Assembly (NCBI RefSeq): GCF_040537815.1 | Contig: NZ_JBEWSZ010000002.1 | Span: forward strand, 732,239-796,238 | DNA from: Mesorhizobium shangrilense | GTDB lineage: Bacteria; Pseudomonadota; Alphaproteobacteria; Rhizobiales; Rhizobiaceae | Length of the DNA: 64,000 nucleotides | Reading direction: 5' to 3' | Shown: one piece after another, positions 53,320 to 61,792 of the stretch | Layout: each line of letters opens with the position of its first letter | Position numbering within the stretch: the stretch's first letter is position 1 | Notes under the pieces: generated by a model | The model's database searches: none | What the model was told of the DNA's origin: nothing | The model's input: the letters and a program-made list of their open reading frames with translations, nothing else | Made by a program: the position numbers and the translations under genes

Positions 53320-54294
53320 ATGGAGTTCTCGGTTGACCGCGATCTGCCAGTGCCGCTGCGCACGCAACTGCAGGGCCTGATCGAATACGGCATCGCCTGC
53401 GGCCAATTGCTGCCGGGAGAGTTGCTTCCGTCGGTCAGGGAACTGGCCGAGCGCATCGGCGTGGCCCCAATGACGGTCAGCCAGGTCTATGGTGACCTGA
53501 AGGCTTCAGGCATGATCGAAACACGTCCCGGTTCCGGCTCCTTCGTCACCAGCAGCGGGCATGCACGGCTCGCCGCCCGTCCGGAGGCGATGGAACTGCA
53601 CAGGCGGATCGACGCGCTGATTGACGCCGGAACCGCTGCGGGGATCCGGCCGGCCGAACTCGTCTCGCTGGTCAGCGCGCGCGCCTTCTATCGCGACAGC
53701 ATAGGTGCCCGGACCAGGATCGTCATGATCGGGCTGTTCACCGACGCTACCGCCAGCTATTCGCGCTTCATCGCCGCGCGCCTCGGAAATAGCGTGACCG
53801 TCGAACCGCTGACGATCTCGGCGATTGAACGTGACCCCGCCGCCCGCGCGCGCGCCAATTCGGCCGATCTCGCCGTCACCTTCGTCAATCGCCAGCGCGA
53901 AGTGATGTCGCTGGTCACCAACACCAAGGTGGTGTCGATCAGTTTCATCCCTTCGGAAGAAACGCGAAAGGCGCTGGCCGCGCTGGATTCTCTGGCGCGG
54001 GTCGCTGTTATATCCAGGTTCCCGGATTTCCTGCCGATCATGAAGGCCGGCGTCCAGCGCTTCGCCCCCCATGTCGAGCATCTGACAGGCGCCACGCTCG
54101 AGACGCCGGATCTGGAGGATCTGCTCGGCGCGTCCGATGTCGTCGTGTTCGCCAGCGGCGCCGAGGATGTCCTGACGAAATTGCAGGGGCGTGTCACCGC
54201 GTTCGAATACCGGCACGCCCCCGACACCGCCGAAATCGAGCGTGTGCTGGTGCCGCTGATCAATGCAACGGACGAGGAAAGGAAGGCGTCGTGA
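53320..54294 (+). CDS. GntR-family transcription regulator with sugar-binding-like C-terminus
   Basis: A 324-residue regulator. The winged helix is at 8-78 (VPLRTQLQGLIEYGIACGQL, LPSVRELAERIGVAPMTVSQ, GMIETRPGSGSFV). Instead of a FadR or UTRA domain, the C-terminal part (TRIVMIGLFTDATASYSRFI, ...) looks like a periplasmic-binding-protein fold of the LacI type, so the effector may be the imported substrate. It is the first gene of a five-gene operon, divergent from dppA, and probably controls both. Its stop overlaps the next start (GTGA). Confidence 0.85.
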   Translation: MEFSVDRDLPVPLRTQLQGLIEYGIACGQLLPGELLPSVRELAERIGVAPMTVSQVYGDLKASGMIETRPGSGSFVTSSGHARLAARPEAMELHRRIDALIDAGTAAGIRPAELVSLVSARAFYRDSIGARTRIVMIGLFTDATASYSRFIAARLGNSVTVEPLTISAIERDPAARARANSADLAVTFVNRQREVMSLVTNTKVVSISFIPSEETRKALAALDSLARVAVISRFPDFLPIMKAGVQRFAPHVEHLTGATLETPDLEDLLGASDVVVFASGAEDVLTKLQGRVTAFEYRHAPDTAEIERVLVPLINATDEERKAS

Positions 54295-54992
54295 GAATTT
54301 CCGAATGCAACTGGCGGCAAGTTGAGCAGTATCTCGGCAAGGATGACCGCGCGATCCTTCCGCTCGGCAGCACGGAGCAACACGCGCAGCTCTCGTTGTC
54401 GGTCGATTCGATCCTGTCCGAGCGCGTCGCGATGGAAGCGGCTGAGCCACTCGGCATTCCGGTATTTCCGGTCGTCGCCTATGGGCTGACGCCCTATTTC
54501 ATGGCCTATCCCGGTTCGATCAGCCTGCGCACCGAAACCTATATACGCCTCGTCAGGGACATCCTTGACGGCATGCGAGCGCAAGGGTTCCGGCGCATCC
54601 TGATCGTCAACGGCCATGGCGGCAATCAGCCGGCCGGCGCCCTGGCGGTCGAATGGATGGCCGATAATCCCGATACCGCGATAAAATTCCACAATTGGTG
54701 GGCCGCCCCGGCAACGATGGGCAAGGTGCTGGAGATCGATCCGGTCGCCTCGCACGCCTCCTGGATGGAGAATTTCCCCTGGACCCGACTTGCCGGCGTG
54801 AAACCGCCGACGCAGCAGAAGCCGATGATAGACCTTGCCCGCATGCGGCTGATGTCGCCCAAGGCGGTTCGCGACTATCTCGGCGACGGCAATTTCGGCG
54901 GTTATTACGAGCGGCCGGATGAGGACATGCAGGCGATCTGGGACATCGCGGTCAAGGAGACGCGCGATCTGCTCGAAGGTCCATGGTCATGA
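54291..54992 (+). CDS. Creatininase-family amidohydrolase
   Basis: A 233-residue metal-dependent amidohydrolase. Metal ligands are visible in PLGSTEQHAQLSLSVD (Glu29, His31, Asp39) and NGHGGN (107-112). The family opens cyclic amides (creatinine, formamide-type intermediates). Start GTG 54291 overlaps the GntR stop. With a peptide-type transporter opposite and an M20 peptidase in the operon, an amide or lactam substrate is plausible. Confidence 0.85.
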   Translation: MRISECNWRQVEQYLGKDDRAILPLGSTEQHAQLSLSVDSILSERVAMEAAEPLGIPVFPVVAYGLTPYFMAYPGSISLRTETYIRLVRDILDGMRAQGFRRILIVNGHGGNQPAGALAVEWMADNPDTAIKFHNWWAAPATMGKVLEIDPVASHASWMENFPWTRLAGVKPPTQQKPMIDLARMRLMSPKAVRDYLGDGNFGGYYERPDEDMQAIWDIAVKETRDLLEGPWS

Positions 54993-56035
54993 ATGAGACC
55001 GGACCGATCCTGATCTGGGGTGCCGGAGCGATCGGCGGCACGCTTGGCGCCGCCTTCACCCGCGCCGGCCATGCCGTCGCCTTCGTCGATACTGACGTCA
55101 GCCATGTCAGTGCGATCAACGCCAATGGCTTGCGCATCGCCGGGCCGATCCTTCAGGATACGGTGAGAGCGCCGGCCTTTCTGCCGGCCGCCGCCACCGG
55201 CCGCTTCGAGCGGATTTTCCTGTGCGTCAAGGCGCATCACACGCGCATTGCCGCCACGGCGCTGATGCCTCACCTGGCCGATGGCGGCTGCGTGATCTCG
55301 GCGCAGAACGGGCTGAACGAACTCACCATCGCCGAAATCGTTGGCGAGCAGCGCACGATCGGCTGCTTCGTCAATTTCGGCGCGGACTACCTGGAGCCGG
55401 GCGTCGTCCATTACAGCGGCCATGGCGCGGTGGTCATCGGCGAACTCGACGGCAAGCGCACGTCGCGTATCGTAGGGCTTCACCGGCTGATGCAGGATTT
55501 CGAACCGAAGGCGGTGCTTACCGACAACATCTGGGGCTACCTCTGGGGCAAGATGATCTACGGCGCGCTGCTCTTCGCCACCGCGCTGACCGATGATGCC
55601 ATCGCCGATGTGTTTGCCGACCGGCGCTATCGCCCCGTACTCGCGGCGATAGGGCTGGAAGTCGGCGCCGTTGCCAAGGCGAATGGCGTCAGGGCAGAGG
55701 CGTTCGACGGCTTCGACCCCTGCGCTTTCTCGCCCGGCTCACCTATCGCCGCCACCGACCGCTCCTTTGACGAGATGGTCGTGCATAATCGTCGGTCGTC
55801 GAAATCGCACACCGGCATCTGGCGCGACCTCGCCATCCGCAAGCGCAAGACGGAGGTTGATGCGCAGATTTTCCCGATCGTCGAGATCGGACAGAAGCTC
55901 GGCGTGCCGACGCCGCTGACGGCGCGTACCGTCGAGATCATCCACGAAATCGAGGACGGCAAACGGCGCCTGGTTCTCAGCAATCTGGATGAACTGGCCG
56001 AAGCCATGCCAAGCACTCCGGCAGGCGCCAGATGA
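54989..56035 (+). CDS. Ketopantoate-reductase-like (ApbA/PanE) dehydrogenase
   Basis: A 348-residue NADP-dependent 2-oxoacid reductase homologue: GAGAIGGTLGAAFTRAGHAV, the nucleotide fold, CVKAHHTRIAA with the catalytic Lys, SAQNGLNELTIAE (Asn) and the helical C-terminal domain VGAVAKANGVRAEAF. Pantoate synthesis is unlikely from context; it probably acts on a catabolic keto acid. ATG 54989 overlaps the upstream stop by four bases (ATGA); a start at 54983 adds two residues. Confidence 0.82.
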   Translation: MNETGPILIWGAGAIGGTLGAAFTRAGHAVAFVDTDVSHVSAINANGLRIAGPILQDTVRAPAFLPAAATGRFERIFLCVKAHHTRIAATALMPHLADGGCVISAQNGLNELTIAEIVGEQRTIGCFVNFGADYLEPGVVHYSGHGAVVIGELDGKRTSRIVGLHRLMQDFEPKAVLTDNIWGYLWGKMIYGALLFATALTDDAIADVFADRRYRPVLAAIGLEVGAVAKANGVRAEAFDGFDPCAFSPGSPIAATDRSFDEMVVHNRRSSKSHTGIWRDLAIRKRKTEVDAQIFPIVEIGQKLGVPTPLTARTVEIIHEIEDGKRRLVLSNLDELAEAMPSTPAGAR

Positions 56036-56790
56036 ACATCAGCTTCGACAAGCGCACCGTCATCGTCACCGGAGCCGCACACGGCTTTGGGCGTGCGATC
56101 GCCAAGGCTTTCGCCGAACGCGGCGCGGCGGTTCATATCCTGGATGTCAACGAAGCCGGCCTTGACGAAACGCGCCAACTCTGCGGCGAACGCTGCCGCT
56201 CGCATGTCGTCGATGTTGGCGACCGCGACGCTGTACAGGCGGTCGTCAGCGCGATTGAAGCCGATGCGGGCGCTGTGGATATTCTCGTCAACAACGCTGG
56301 TGGCGTGCGCGGCCAGGTCGGGCGACCGCTGGAGGAGATCTCGCAGGCCGACTGGCAGACGATTTTCGACGTCAATCTCTCCGGCACCTTCTTCATGACG
56401 CAGGCCGTGGCGCCCGGCATGAAAAAGCGCCGCTATGGGCGCGTCATCAACATCTCCAGCGGCGCCGGGCTCGGTATCAGCCTCACCGGCATCCAGGCCT
56501 ATGCCAGCGCCAAGGCTGGCCAGATCGGGCTGACGCGTCAGCTCGCGCATGAACTCGGCCCGTGGAACATCACCGTCAACAACGTCGCGCCGGGTTTCGT
56601 GCGCTCCAATCCCACCACCGAGCGGCAATGGGTGGCGATGGGTGAGGACGGCCAGCAGAAGCTGCTCCAGAATATCGCGATGAAGCGGCTCGGCTCACCC
56701 GACGACATCGCGGCGATGGTAATGTTCTTCGCCTCCGATTTCGCCGGCTGGGTCAGCGGTCAGGTGATCAGCGTGGACGGCGGCAAGTGA
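56032..56790 (+). CDS. SDR-family oxidoreductase
   Basis: A 252-residue classical short-chain dehydrogenase: VIVTGAAHGFGRAIAKAFAE (cofactor), NNAGG, NISSGAG (Ser), YASAKAG (Tyr and Lys) and FASDFAGWVSGQVISVDGG. The substrate is unknown; the operon suggests an alcohol or ketone intermediate of amide breakdown. It is coupled by an ATGA overlap on both sides. Confidence 0.9.
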   Translation: MNISFDKRTVIVTGAAHGFGRAIAKAFAERGAAVHILDVNEAGLDETRQLCGERCRSHVVDVGDRDAVQAVVSAIEADAGAVDILVNNAGGVRGQVGRPLEEISQADWQTIFDVNLSGTFFMTQAVAPGMKKRRYGRVINISSGAGLGISLTGIQAYASAKAGQIGLTRQLAHELGPWNITVNNVAPGFVRSNPTTERQWVAMGEDGQQKLLQNIAMKRLGSPDDIAAMVMFFASDFAGWVSGQVISVDGGK

Positions 56791-58172
56791 GCGCCGTCGA
56801 AGCCTATCTCGTCGCCCACGCCGACGAGGCCCTGGAAGACTTGAAGGCGTTCTGCCGCATTCCGAGCGTCAGCACCGATCCGGCCTATCGCGACGGCATC
56901 CGTTCGGCGGCAAACTTTGTCGCGCAACGGCTGACGCGGGCTGGATTCCCAACCGTCGAGATCGTCGAGACAGATGGCCATCCGGCCGTGTTTGGTGAAA
57001 TCATCGGCGACGACGCCGCGCCGACCATCCTCGTCTACGGCCACTACGATGTGCAGCCGCCGGATCCGGTCGAGAAATGGACGACGCTGCCCTTCGAGCC
57101 AACGGTCCGCGACAATCGGCTCTATGGGCGCGGCGTTTCGGACGACAAAGGCCCGGTGCTGATCCCGATTCTGGTTGTCGAGGCATTCCTGAAGACCACC
57201 GGGCGCTTGCCGCTCAACATCAAGATACTGATCGAGGGCGAGGAGGAATCCGGCAGCCCGCATCTCTCGCCGCTGGTCGAAAAAATGCGCCAGCGCCTGG
57301 CCTGCGACCTCGTCGTCTCCGCAGATGGCGCCATGTGGCGCGCCGACCGGCCGTCGATGACGGTGGCGAGCCGCGGCATGGCCGCGCTCGACGTGGTGGT
57401 GACGGGCGCGGCCAAAGATCTTCATTCCGGCCGCCACGGCGGCAGTGCGCCAAATCCCATCCGCGCGCTCACCGCCATGCTGGCCAGCCTGCACGACAGG
57501 GACGGCGCCGTCACCGTGCCGGGCTTCACGAACGGCGTCACACCGGCCGACCCGGCCATTCTCGACGCGATCGACGCTGCCGCGTTCGACACCGCAGCCT
57601 ACTTCGCCGGGATCGGCGCACCAGCGCCCGATCCGCTGCCCAGCGGCCACGACCTTCTGGTCCGTCAGTGGCTGATGCCAACGCTTGAATTCAACGGCAT
57701 ATTCGGCGGCTATTCGGGGCCGGGCACCAAGACGGTCATCCCTTCGTCGGCAGGCACCAAGATCACGTGCCGCCTCGTCGCCGGGCAAGAGCCCGGCAAG
57801 GTTGCCGAGGCGATCCGACATCACCTCGAAGCACAATTGCCGACAGGCTATTCGATTGATGTCAAACGCCACGGCCCCGGCACCAAGGCGTTCTCGATCG
57901 ATCCCGGCCTGCCAGCACTTGCCATCGCCGAAACGTTGCTCGGCGAGATGATGGGCGCGAAATCGCTGCGGGTTGCCATGGGCGCGACGATCCCGATCGG
58001 CAGCGTGTTCAAGGAGCATCTCGGCGTCGGCACGATCTTCTTCTCGTTCTCGACCTCCGACGAGGACTACCATGCGCCGAACGAATTCTTCCGGCTGGAG
58101 AATTTCCGCATCGGGCAAATCGCGTGGGCTCGACTGTTCCAGCGCTTGGGCATGTCGATGAGCGCAAATTAA
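56787..58172 (+). CDS. M20-family metallopeptidase (dipeptidase/acylase-like)
   Basis: A 461-residue di-zinc peptidase: GHYDVQPPDP (His86, Asp88), YGRGVSDDKGP (bridging Asp), LIEGEEESGSP (catalytic Glu and ligand) and the C-terminal DEDYHAPNEFFRLEN (ligand His). The dimer domain lies between. It resembles the carnosinase/CPG2 group that splits dipeptides or N-acyl amino acids. GTG 56787 overlaps the SDR stop. It ends the operon and would hydrolyse the product of the transporter or creatininase step. Confidence 0.88.
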   Translation: MSAVEAYLVAHADEALEDLKAFCRIPSVSTDPAYRDGIRSAANFVAQRLTRAGFPTVEIVETDGHPAVFGEIIGDDAAPTILVYGHYDVQPPDPVEKWTTLPFEPTVRDNRLYGRGVSDDKGPVLIPILVVEAFLKTTGRLPLNIKILIEGEEESGSPHLSPLVEKMRQRLACDLVVSADGAMWRADRPSMTVASRGMAALDVVVTGAAKDLHSGRHGGSAPNPIRALTAMLASLHDRDGAVTVPGFTNGVTPADPAILDAIDAAAFDTAAYFAGIGAPAPDPLPSGHDLLVRQWLMPTLEFNGIFGGYSGPGTKTVIPSSAGTKITCRLVAGQEPGKVAEAIRHHLEAQLPTGYSIDVKRHGPGTKAFSIDPGLPALAIAETLLGEMMGAKSLRVAMGATIPIGSVFKEHLGVGTIFFSFSTSDEDYHAPNEFFRLENFRIGQIAWARLFQRLGMSMSAN

Positions 58173-58299
58173 TTTCGCGGCAAACCGACTTCCAGCAGGG
58201 AATATTACGTCAATCGTTGCCTTCACAACAGGGTGAAACCCCGGGAGCACCGGGCGGGTGCCAATTGGCCGACGTGCTGCCGCAGTCAAAGTCAGCTTT

Positions 58300-58920
58300 C
58301 GGACTATCGGGCGCGCATCTTCGAGGAACGAACTCCCTTTCGCCGGCCACCCGACTATCGCTGCCTGACATGCGGTCCGAGCGCGTCGCCCCGAGTTGGC
58401 GGCAAAGACCTTTCTGCGTCAGGAATGCGCCATGGGCATCGTTCCCGTCGAGATTCTATCTGGCGATGCGGGCCCCCTGTTTCGCATGACGCAAGGCGTC
58501 CCGGTCTATCGTGAGGCGGGTCTGTCCCGAGAAACCATCGCCAGAATGTTGGGTTGTGCCGAAACCGACCTTGCGGAAACTCCGCCTCAGGTGGTGTCGA
58601 CTGGAGTGCACCGGCTGATCGTCGAACTTGCCCGCTTCGAGACAATTTCTGCGCTTGAACCTGATCAGGCCTGATCGAGCATGAATGCAAGGTGCTTCGC
58701 GCTGCGGGAGTGACCGTCTTCGTCGAGCGCGATGCGGGACCGGCGCGCATCAGAGTGCGTACCTTTGCGCCCGGCGAGGGGGTCAGCGAGGATCCGGTCT
58801 GCGGCTGGCAACGGCTCGGTGCTGGCCTTCCTCGCGCAGCACAAACACGCCGGTGAGGCATCTGGAGGTTATCTCTCCGAACAGGGTATCGAGATCGGGC
58901 GAGACGGCGAGGTGCATGGG
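58300..58920 (+). pseudogene. Broken phzF-family gene
   Basis: Pieces of a PhzF (phenazine biosynthesis-like isomerase fold) protein appear in different frames: DYRARIF then NELPFAGHPTIA (active-site region, ~58337, ending at a TGA), then FLRQECAMGIVPVEI and YREAGLSRETIARMLGC (58396-58674), then ECKVLRAAGVTVFVERD and FAPGEGVSEDPVC in another frame (to ~58790), then GNGSVLAFLAQHKHAGEASG to about 58920. The N-terminus and a stretch between are missing. Several frameshifts show that the gene is dead. Confidence 0.6.
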
Positions 58921-58982
58921 TGTGGTAAGGGAACGGCAGCTCCCGGAAGCTGCCGTACGCTCACCTTCGGTCGACGGCTAAC

Positions 58983-59090
58983 ATGGACATTTCCGCTCGA
59001 GAGCTTTTGGCAAGATCGGCGCTGAGAGCTGCCTATCGCGAGGCCGCGGATTTGGTTGCGCTCTGCCGGCAACATCATGCCGTCGATTGA
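58983..59090 (+). CDS. Small hypothetical ORF (35 residues)
   Basis: A frame MDISARELLARSALRAAYREAADLVALCRQHHAVD (shown here only in part: it is helical, with RELLARSALRAAYREAA) starts at ATG 58983 and stops at 59090. The helical pattern looks coding, but there is no clear ribosome binding site and I do not recognise it. The following 59091-59500 holds no supported gene. Confidence 0.3.
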   Translation: MDISARELLARSALRAAYREAADLVALCRQHHAVD

Positions 59091-59500
59091 GCGTAGAAGA
59101 AAATCCGTATGGACGGGGCGACCCTCACAAACGGCGACATCAACAAAGTACCGCGTACCCGATGGTGGCCTTGGCCTCAAATCCAAGCTTGGCTAGAGTT
59201 TATAGCATGCTGAACGCCATTCACCACGAGGCAATAGCACAGTGCTCACATTCCGCCTTTTCGCGACGACGACCTGGCAGATAGAAATATCAAGACGGCG
59301 CTTTGAGCGCGTAGCACGATGGAAAAGGATGCCGCACTTTGTCCATTCTGGCCATGGCGCAGCATAAAGACGGTTCGATCTCGCGTTGTCCAGCGCAACC
59401 GTAGGCCTCCAATGATTCCTGTGTTTGGTGGCGGATCTATTGTATGTAATAATAAAACTAACAATATACACGCTTTGGTTGATGGCGAGGGGCGCGCCGA

Positions 59501-59698
59501 ATGATGGAATTCAACTTCGAGAGACCTCCTGTCGGTGATACTGTTGACATCTTGGCCGAATGCCGGCGCCAGTTGCTGCCTCTCGTGCGTGATATCGTCC
59601 AGGCGGCAGTCGCAGCCGGGTGGAGCCAGGAGGATGTTCTTCTGACCTTTGTGGAACTCACGTGGGATCTGTACGAGAAACGTCGCGGTGATCTTTAG
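59501..59698 (+). CDS. Small hypothetical protein (65 residues)
   Basis: A 65-residue frame, MMEFNFERPPVGDTVDI followed by LPLVRDIVQAAVAAGWSQED and LTFVELTWDLYEKRR; acidic, amphipathic helices. The start ATG 59501 has GAGGGG about 9 nt upstream; ATG 59504 is an alternative. I do not recognise the family; codon pattern and helical periodicity suggest a real small protein. Confidence 0.55.
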   Translation: MMEFNFERPPVGDTVDILAECRRQLLPLVRDIVQAAVAAGWSQEDVLLTFVELTWDLYEKRRGDL

Positions 59699-60068
59699 CA
59701 GCCGGAGGCGACCCTGCTGGCTCCACGCCGTGTCTTACCTGGCCGTCGACCCGACGGCAATGAACCAAGCAATGAATCTGCCGAAGCCGGACATTCCGTT
59801 ATATTAGCGCTTGATAAATAACGCAAAGGGCGCGCGACCGGTTGTACCAAAGCCGATGAACGAAACTCGGGATGGTGAAGAGTCGCCATCCCGGGGAAAT
59901 AGAATGCTCGCTAACTTTCATTGCTGGTTATTTTTTCTTTCTTTTCTCGAATAAGAATTTTTCTTTGCGCGTGGAAGTTCTTCCCCATCCGAGGCGTGTG
60001 CGTTACGTTGCCTTCGGGTTGGGCTAAGGGGGATTTCAAGCGACGGCAAGGCGGCTGAGGCGACGCGA
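59699..60068. other. A+T-rich intergenic region before the AraC genes
   Basis: About 370 bases; no gene is apparent. The A+T-rich stretch around 59925-59965 (TTATTTTTTCTTTC-like) stands out and may contain the promoter of the downstream AraC gene or the end of the small gene. Confidence 0.4.
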
Positions 60069-60980
60069 ATGAAAAATGCGGACGGGGCTCGGGAAGGCGG
60101 CGTTTCCCGAGGCGTCGATCGGTTAGCCCGATACGTCTTGGACATCATTCCAGAAAGTGCTGGTCCCAGACGAGCCACGGCGCGCGGCAGCGTCATTTAT
60201 TCCGTGCGCAGTCCCGGGTCGCAGACGTTCCTGGCCAGGGAACATTCCGTGGGAATTGTGCTGAGGCCATCACGCAAGTTGAGAGCCTCGCTCGGCAGTG
60301 ACAGGATCACGGAGTATGATGCGCCGGTCGGGTGTCTCGTCGTCAATCCGGCGGGCGTCGACAGCAGCCTCGCCTGGTCGCAGACCAGGGAAAACGCAGT
60401 CATTTCCATATCTCCCGAAGCGCTGTCGGAGTTGGCGGCTCATGAGTCCGATCTCGCCGATACCGAGCTTCAGCCGCCTGCGTTCGGCACCGTCGACCTG
60501 AGGGCCCTCAATATAGCCCAGATGATCACCGCCGAACTGACCGGGAAGCTACCTCCGAACGAGCTCTATCTGGACTCGCTGCTCACGGTGTTTGGCGTTC
60601 ATCTGCTGCGCACTTACACAAGCCGCAACAGGCAGGCCGTGTCGCCCAAGGGCGGGCTCTCTGCCGTTGGCGCCCGACGCGTACGCGAGTATCTCGACGA
60701 GAACTTCGTGCGAAAGGTGATGGTCGCCGAGCTCGCGTCGGTCGCGGGGGTTTCCCCCAATCATTTCATAGCAAGGTTCGCCAGCACGTTTGGGATGCCG
60801 CCGCACCGGTATCTGATCAATCTGCGCCTGGACCTCGCGGAAAAGCTGCTCGTCGATGGCGAACTCGCCATTGCCGAAGTCGCCTACCTCGCCGGGTTTT
60901 CGGATCAGAGCCATCTGGCCGCAACCATGAAGAAGTACCGGGGAAGAACGCCGACCGGCTATGCTTCGGTCAAGACCTGA
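60069..60980 (+). CDS. AraC-family transcription regulator
   Basis: A 303-residue regulator. The N-terminal half (~1-200) is an AraC_binding_2-like sensor; the C-terminal HTH_18 domain has GARRVREYLDENFVRKVMVAE, SVAGVSPNHFIARFASTFGM, PHRYLINLRLDLAEKLL and VAYLAGFSDQSHLAATMKKY. It lies upstream of a shorter AraC gene and the adhesin gene, a plausible target. Confidence 0.88.
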   Translation: MKNADGAREGGVSRGVDRLARYVLDIIPESAGPRRATARGSVIYSVRSPGSQTFLAREHSVGIVLRPSRKLRASLGSDRITEYDAPVGCLVVNPAGVDSSLAWSQTRENAVISISPEALSELAAHESDLADTELQPPAFGTVDLRALNIAQMITAELTGKLPPNELYLDSLLTVFGVHLLRTYTSRNRQAVSPKGGLSAVGARRVREYLDENFVRKVMVAELASVAGVSPNHFIARFASTFGMPPHRYLINLRLDLAEKLLVDGELAIAEVAYLAGFSDQSHLAATMKKYRGRTPTGYASVKT

Positions 60981-61220
60981 AAGCGCTGATATGGCAAAGT
61001 GGCCACACCTGTCGACCGGATATCAAAGGACCGGAATTTCCTACAAAGGTTCCGGAGTTTTCCAAAATACGTCCGTTACGACTGTGCCCATCCTCGGCGC
61101 GAGACATCATCGGGTGCGCTTTGGTGCTTTGGGGCCAGCATTTGGAAGCGGGATGTGGGATCGTCCACGGAAAGTCAGTGCGCGGAAATCGATAGCTTCG
61201 CTCCAAAGGCAGAAGCCGCG

Positions 61221-61592
61221 ATGCAACAGCCGGCGCTGAATGTAAAAGGTGGGCTGTCCGTTCGCAGTGCGCGCAGGGTGCAGGAGTTCCTGAACGAGAA
61301 CTTTTCGCGCAAGCTGGCGCTCGCCGAAATGGCCGCAGTTTGCAACCTTTCATCCTATCACTTCGTGCGGGCATTCTCCAGGACGTTCGGGGCACCGCCG
61401 CATCAGTACGTTCTCGATCTGCGGCTGGACTTCGCCGAAGGAATGCTTGCCGACAGCCGCATTACGATCGCGGACATCGCCCACTTGAGCGGTTTCTCAA
61501 GTCAAAGTCATTTTACTACCGTGATGAAGAAATACCGGGGTGTAACGCCATTGCAGGCGCGATTGAGTAAGATAAATTCCAAGGTTAAATGA
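61221..61592 (+). CDS. Short AraC-family regulator (HTH domain only)
   Basis: A frame of 123 residues from ATG 61221 containing the full double HTH: GGLSVRSARRVQEFLNENFS, AEMAAVCNLSSYHFVRAFS, PPHQYVLDLRLDFAEGML and IAHLSGFSSQSHFTTVMKKY. It parallels the C-terminal half of the upstream AraC protein, including the KGGLS start of the domain, so it looks like a tandem duplicate that lost its sensor. An upstream in-frame GTG (60999) adds 74 residues without family resemblance. Single-domain AraC proteins can act constitutively. Confidence 0.7.
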   Translation: MQQPALNVKGGLSVRSARRVQEFLNENFSRKLALAEMAAVCNLSSYHFVRAFSRTFGAPPHQYVLDLRLDFAEGMLADSRITIADIAHLSGFSSQSHFTTVMKKYRGVTPLQARLSKINSKVK

Positions 61593-61792
61593 TGGTCAGG
61601 CCTCAGTATGGTTTAATTGGTGCGCATCAAAGCATTAACTAAAGTAACCAACCGTTAACTCCTGCCAGGTTGTGCCACTCTTTTCTCACGAGACAGCAAT
61701 TTCCTGAAATACGGCCGGACGGAATCATGTCTTCCTGCCGTGAGCTGGAATTGTCAGACATTTTCGTGCCGGCTGGCGGCCAGAGAGGGATC

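Noticed and set aside
56760..58289. 509-codon minus-strand frame
   Set aside because: It is antisense to the M20 peptidase gene, which has all metal ligands and overlaps its operon neighbour.
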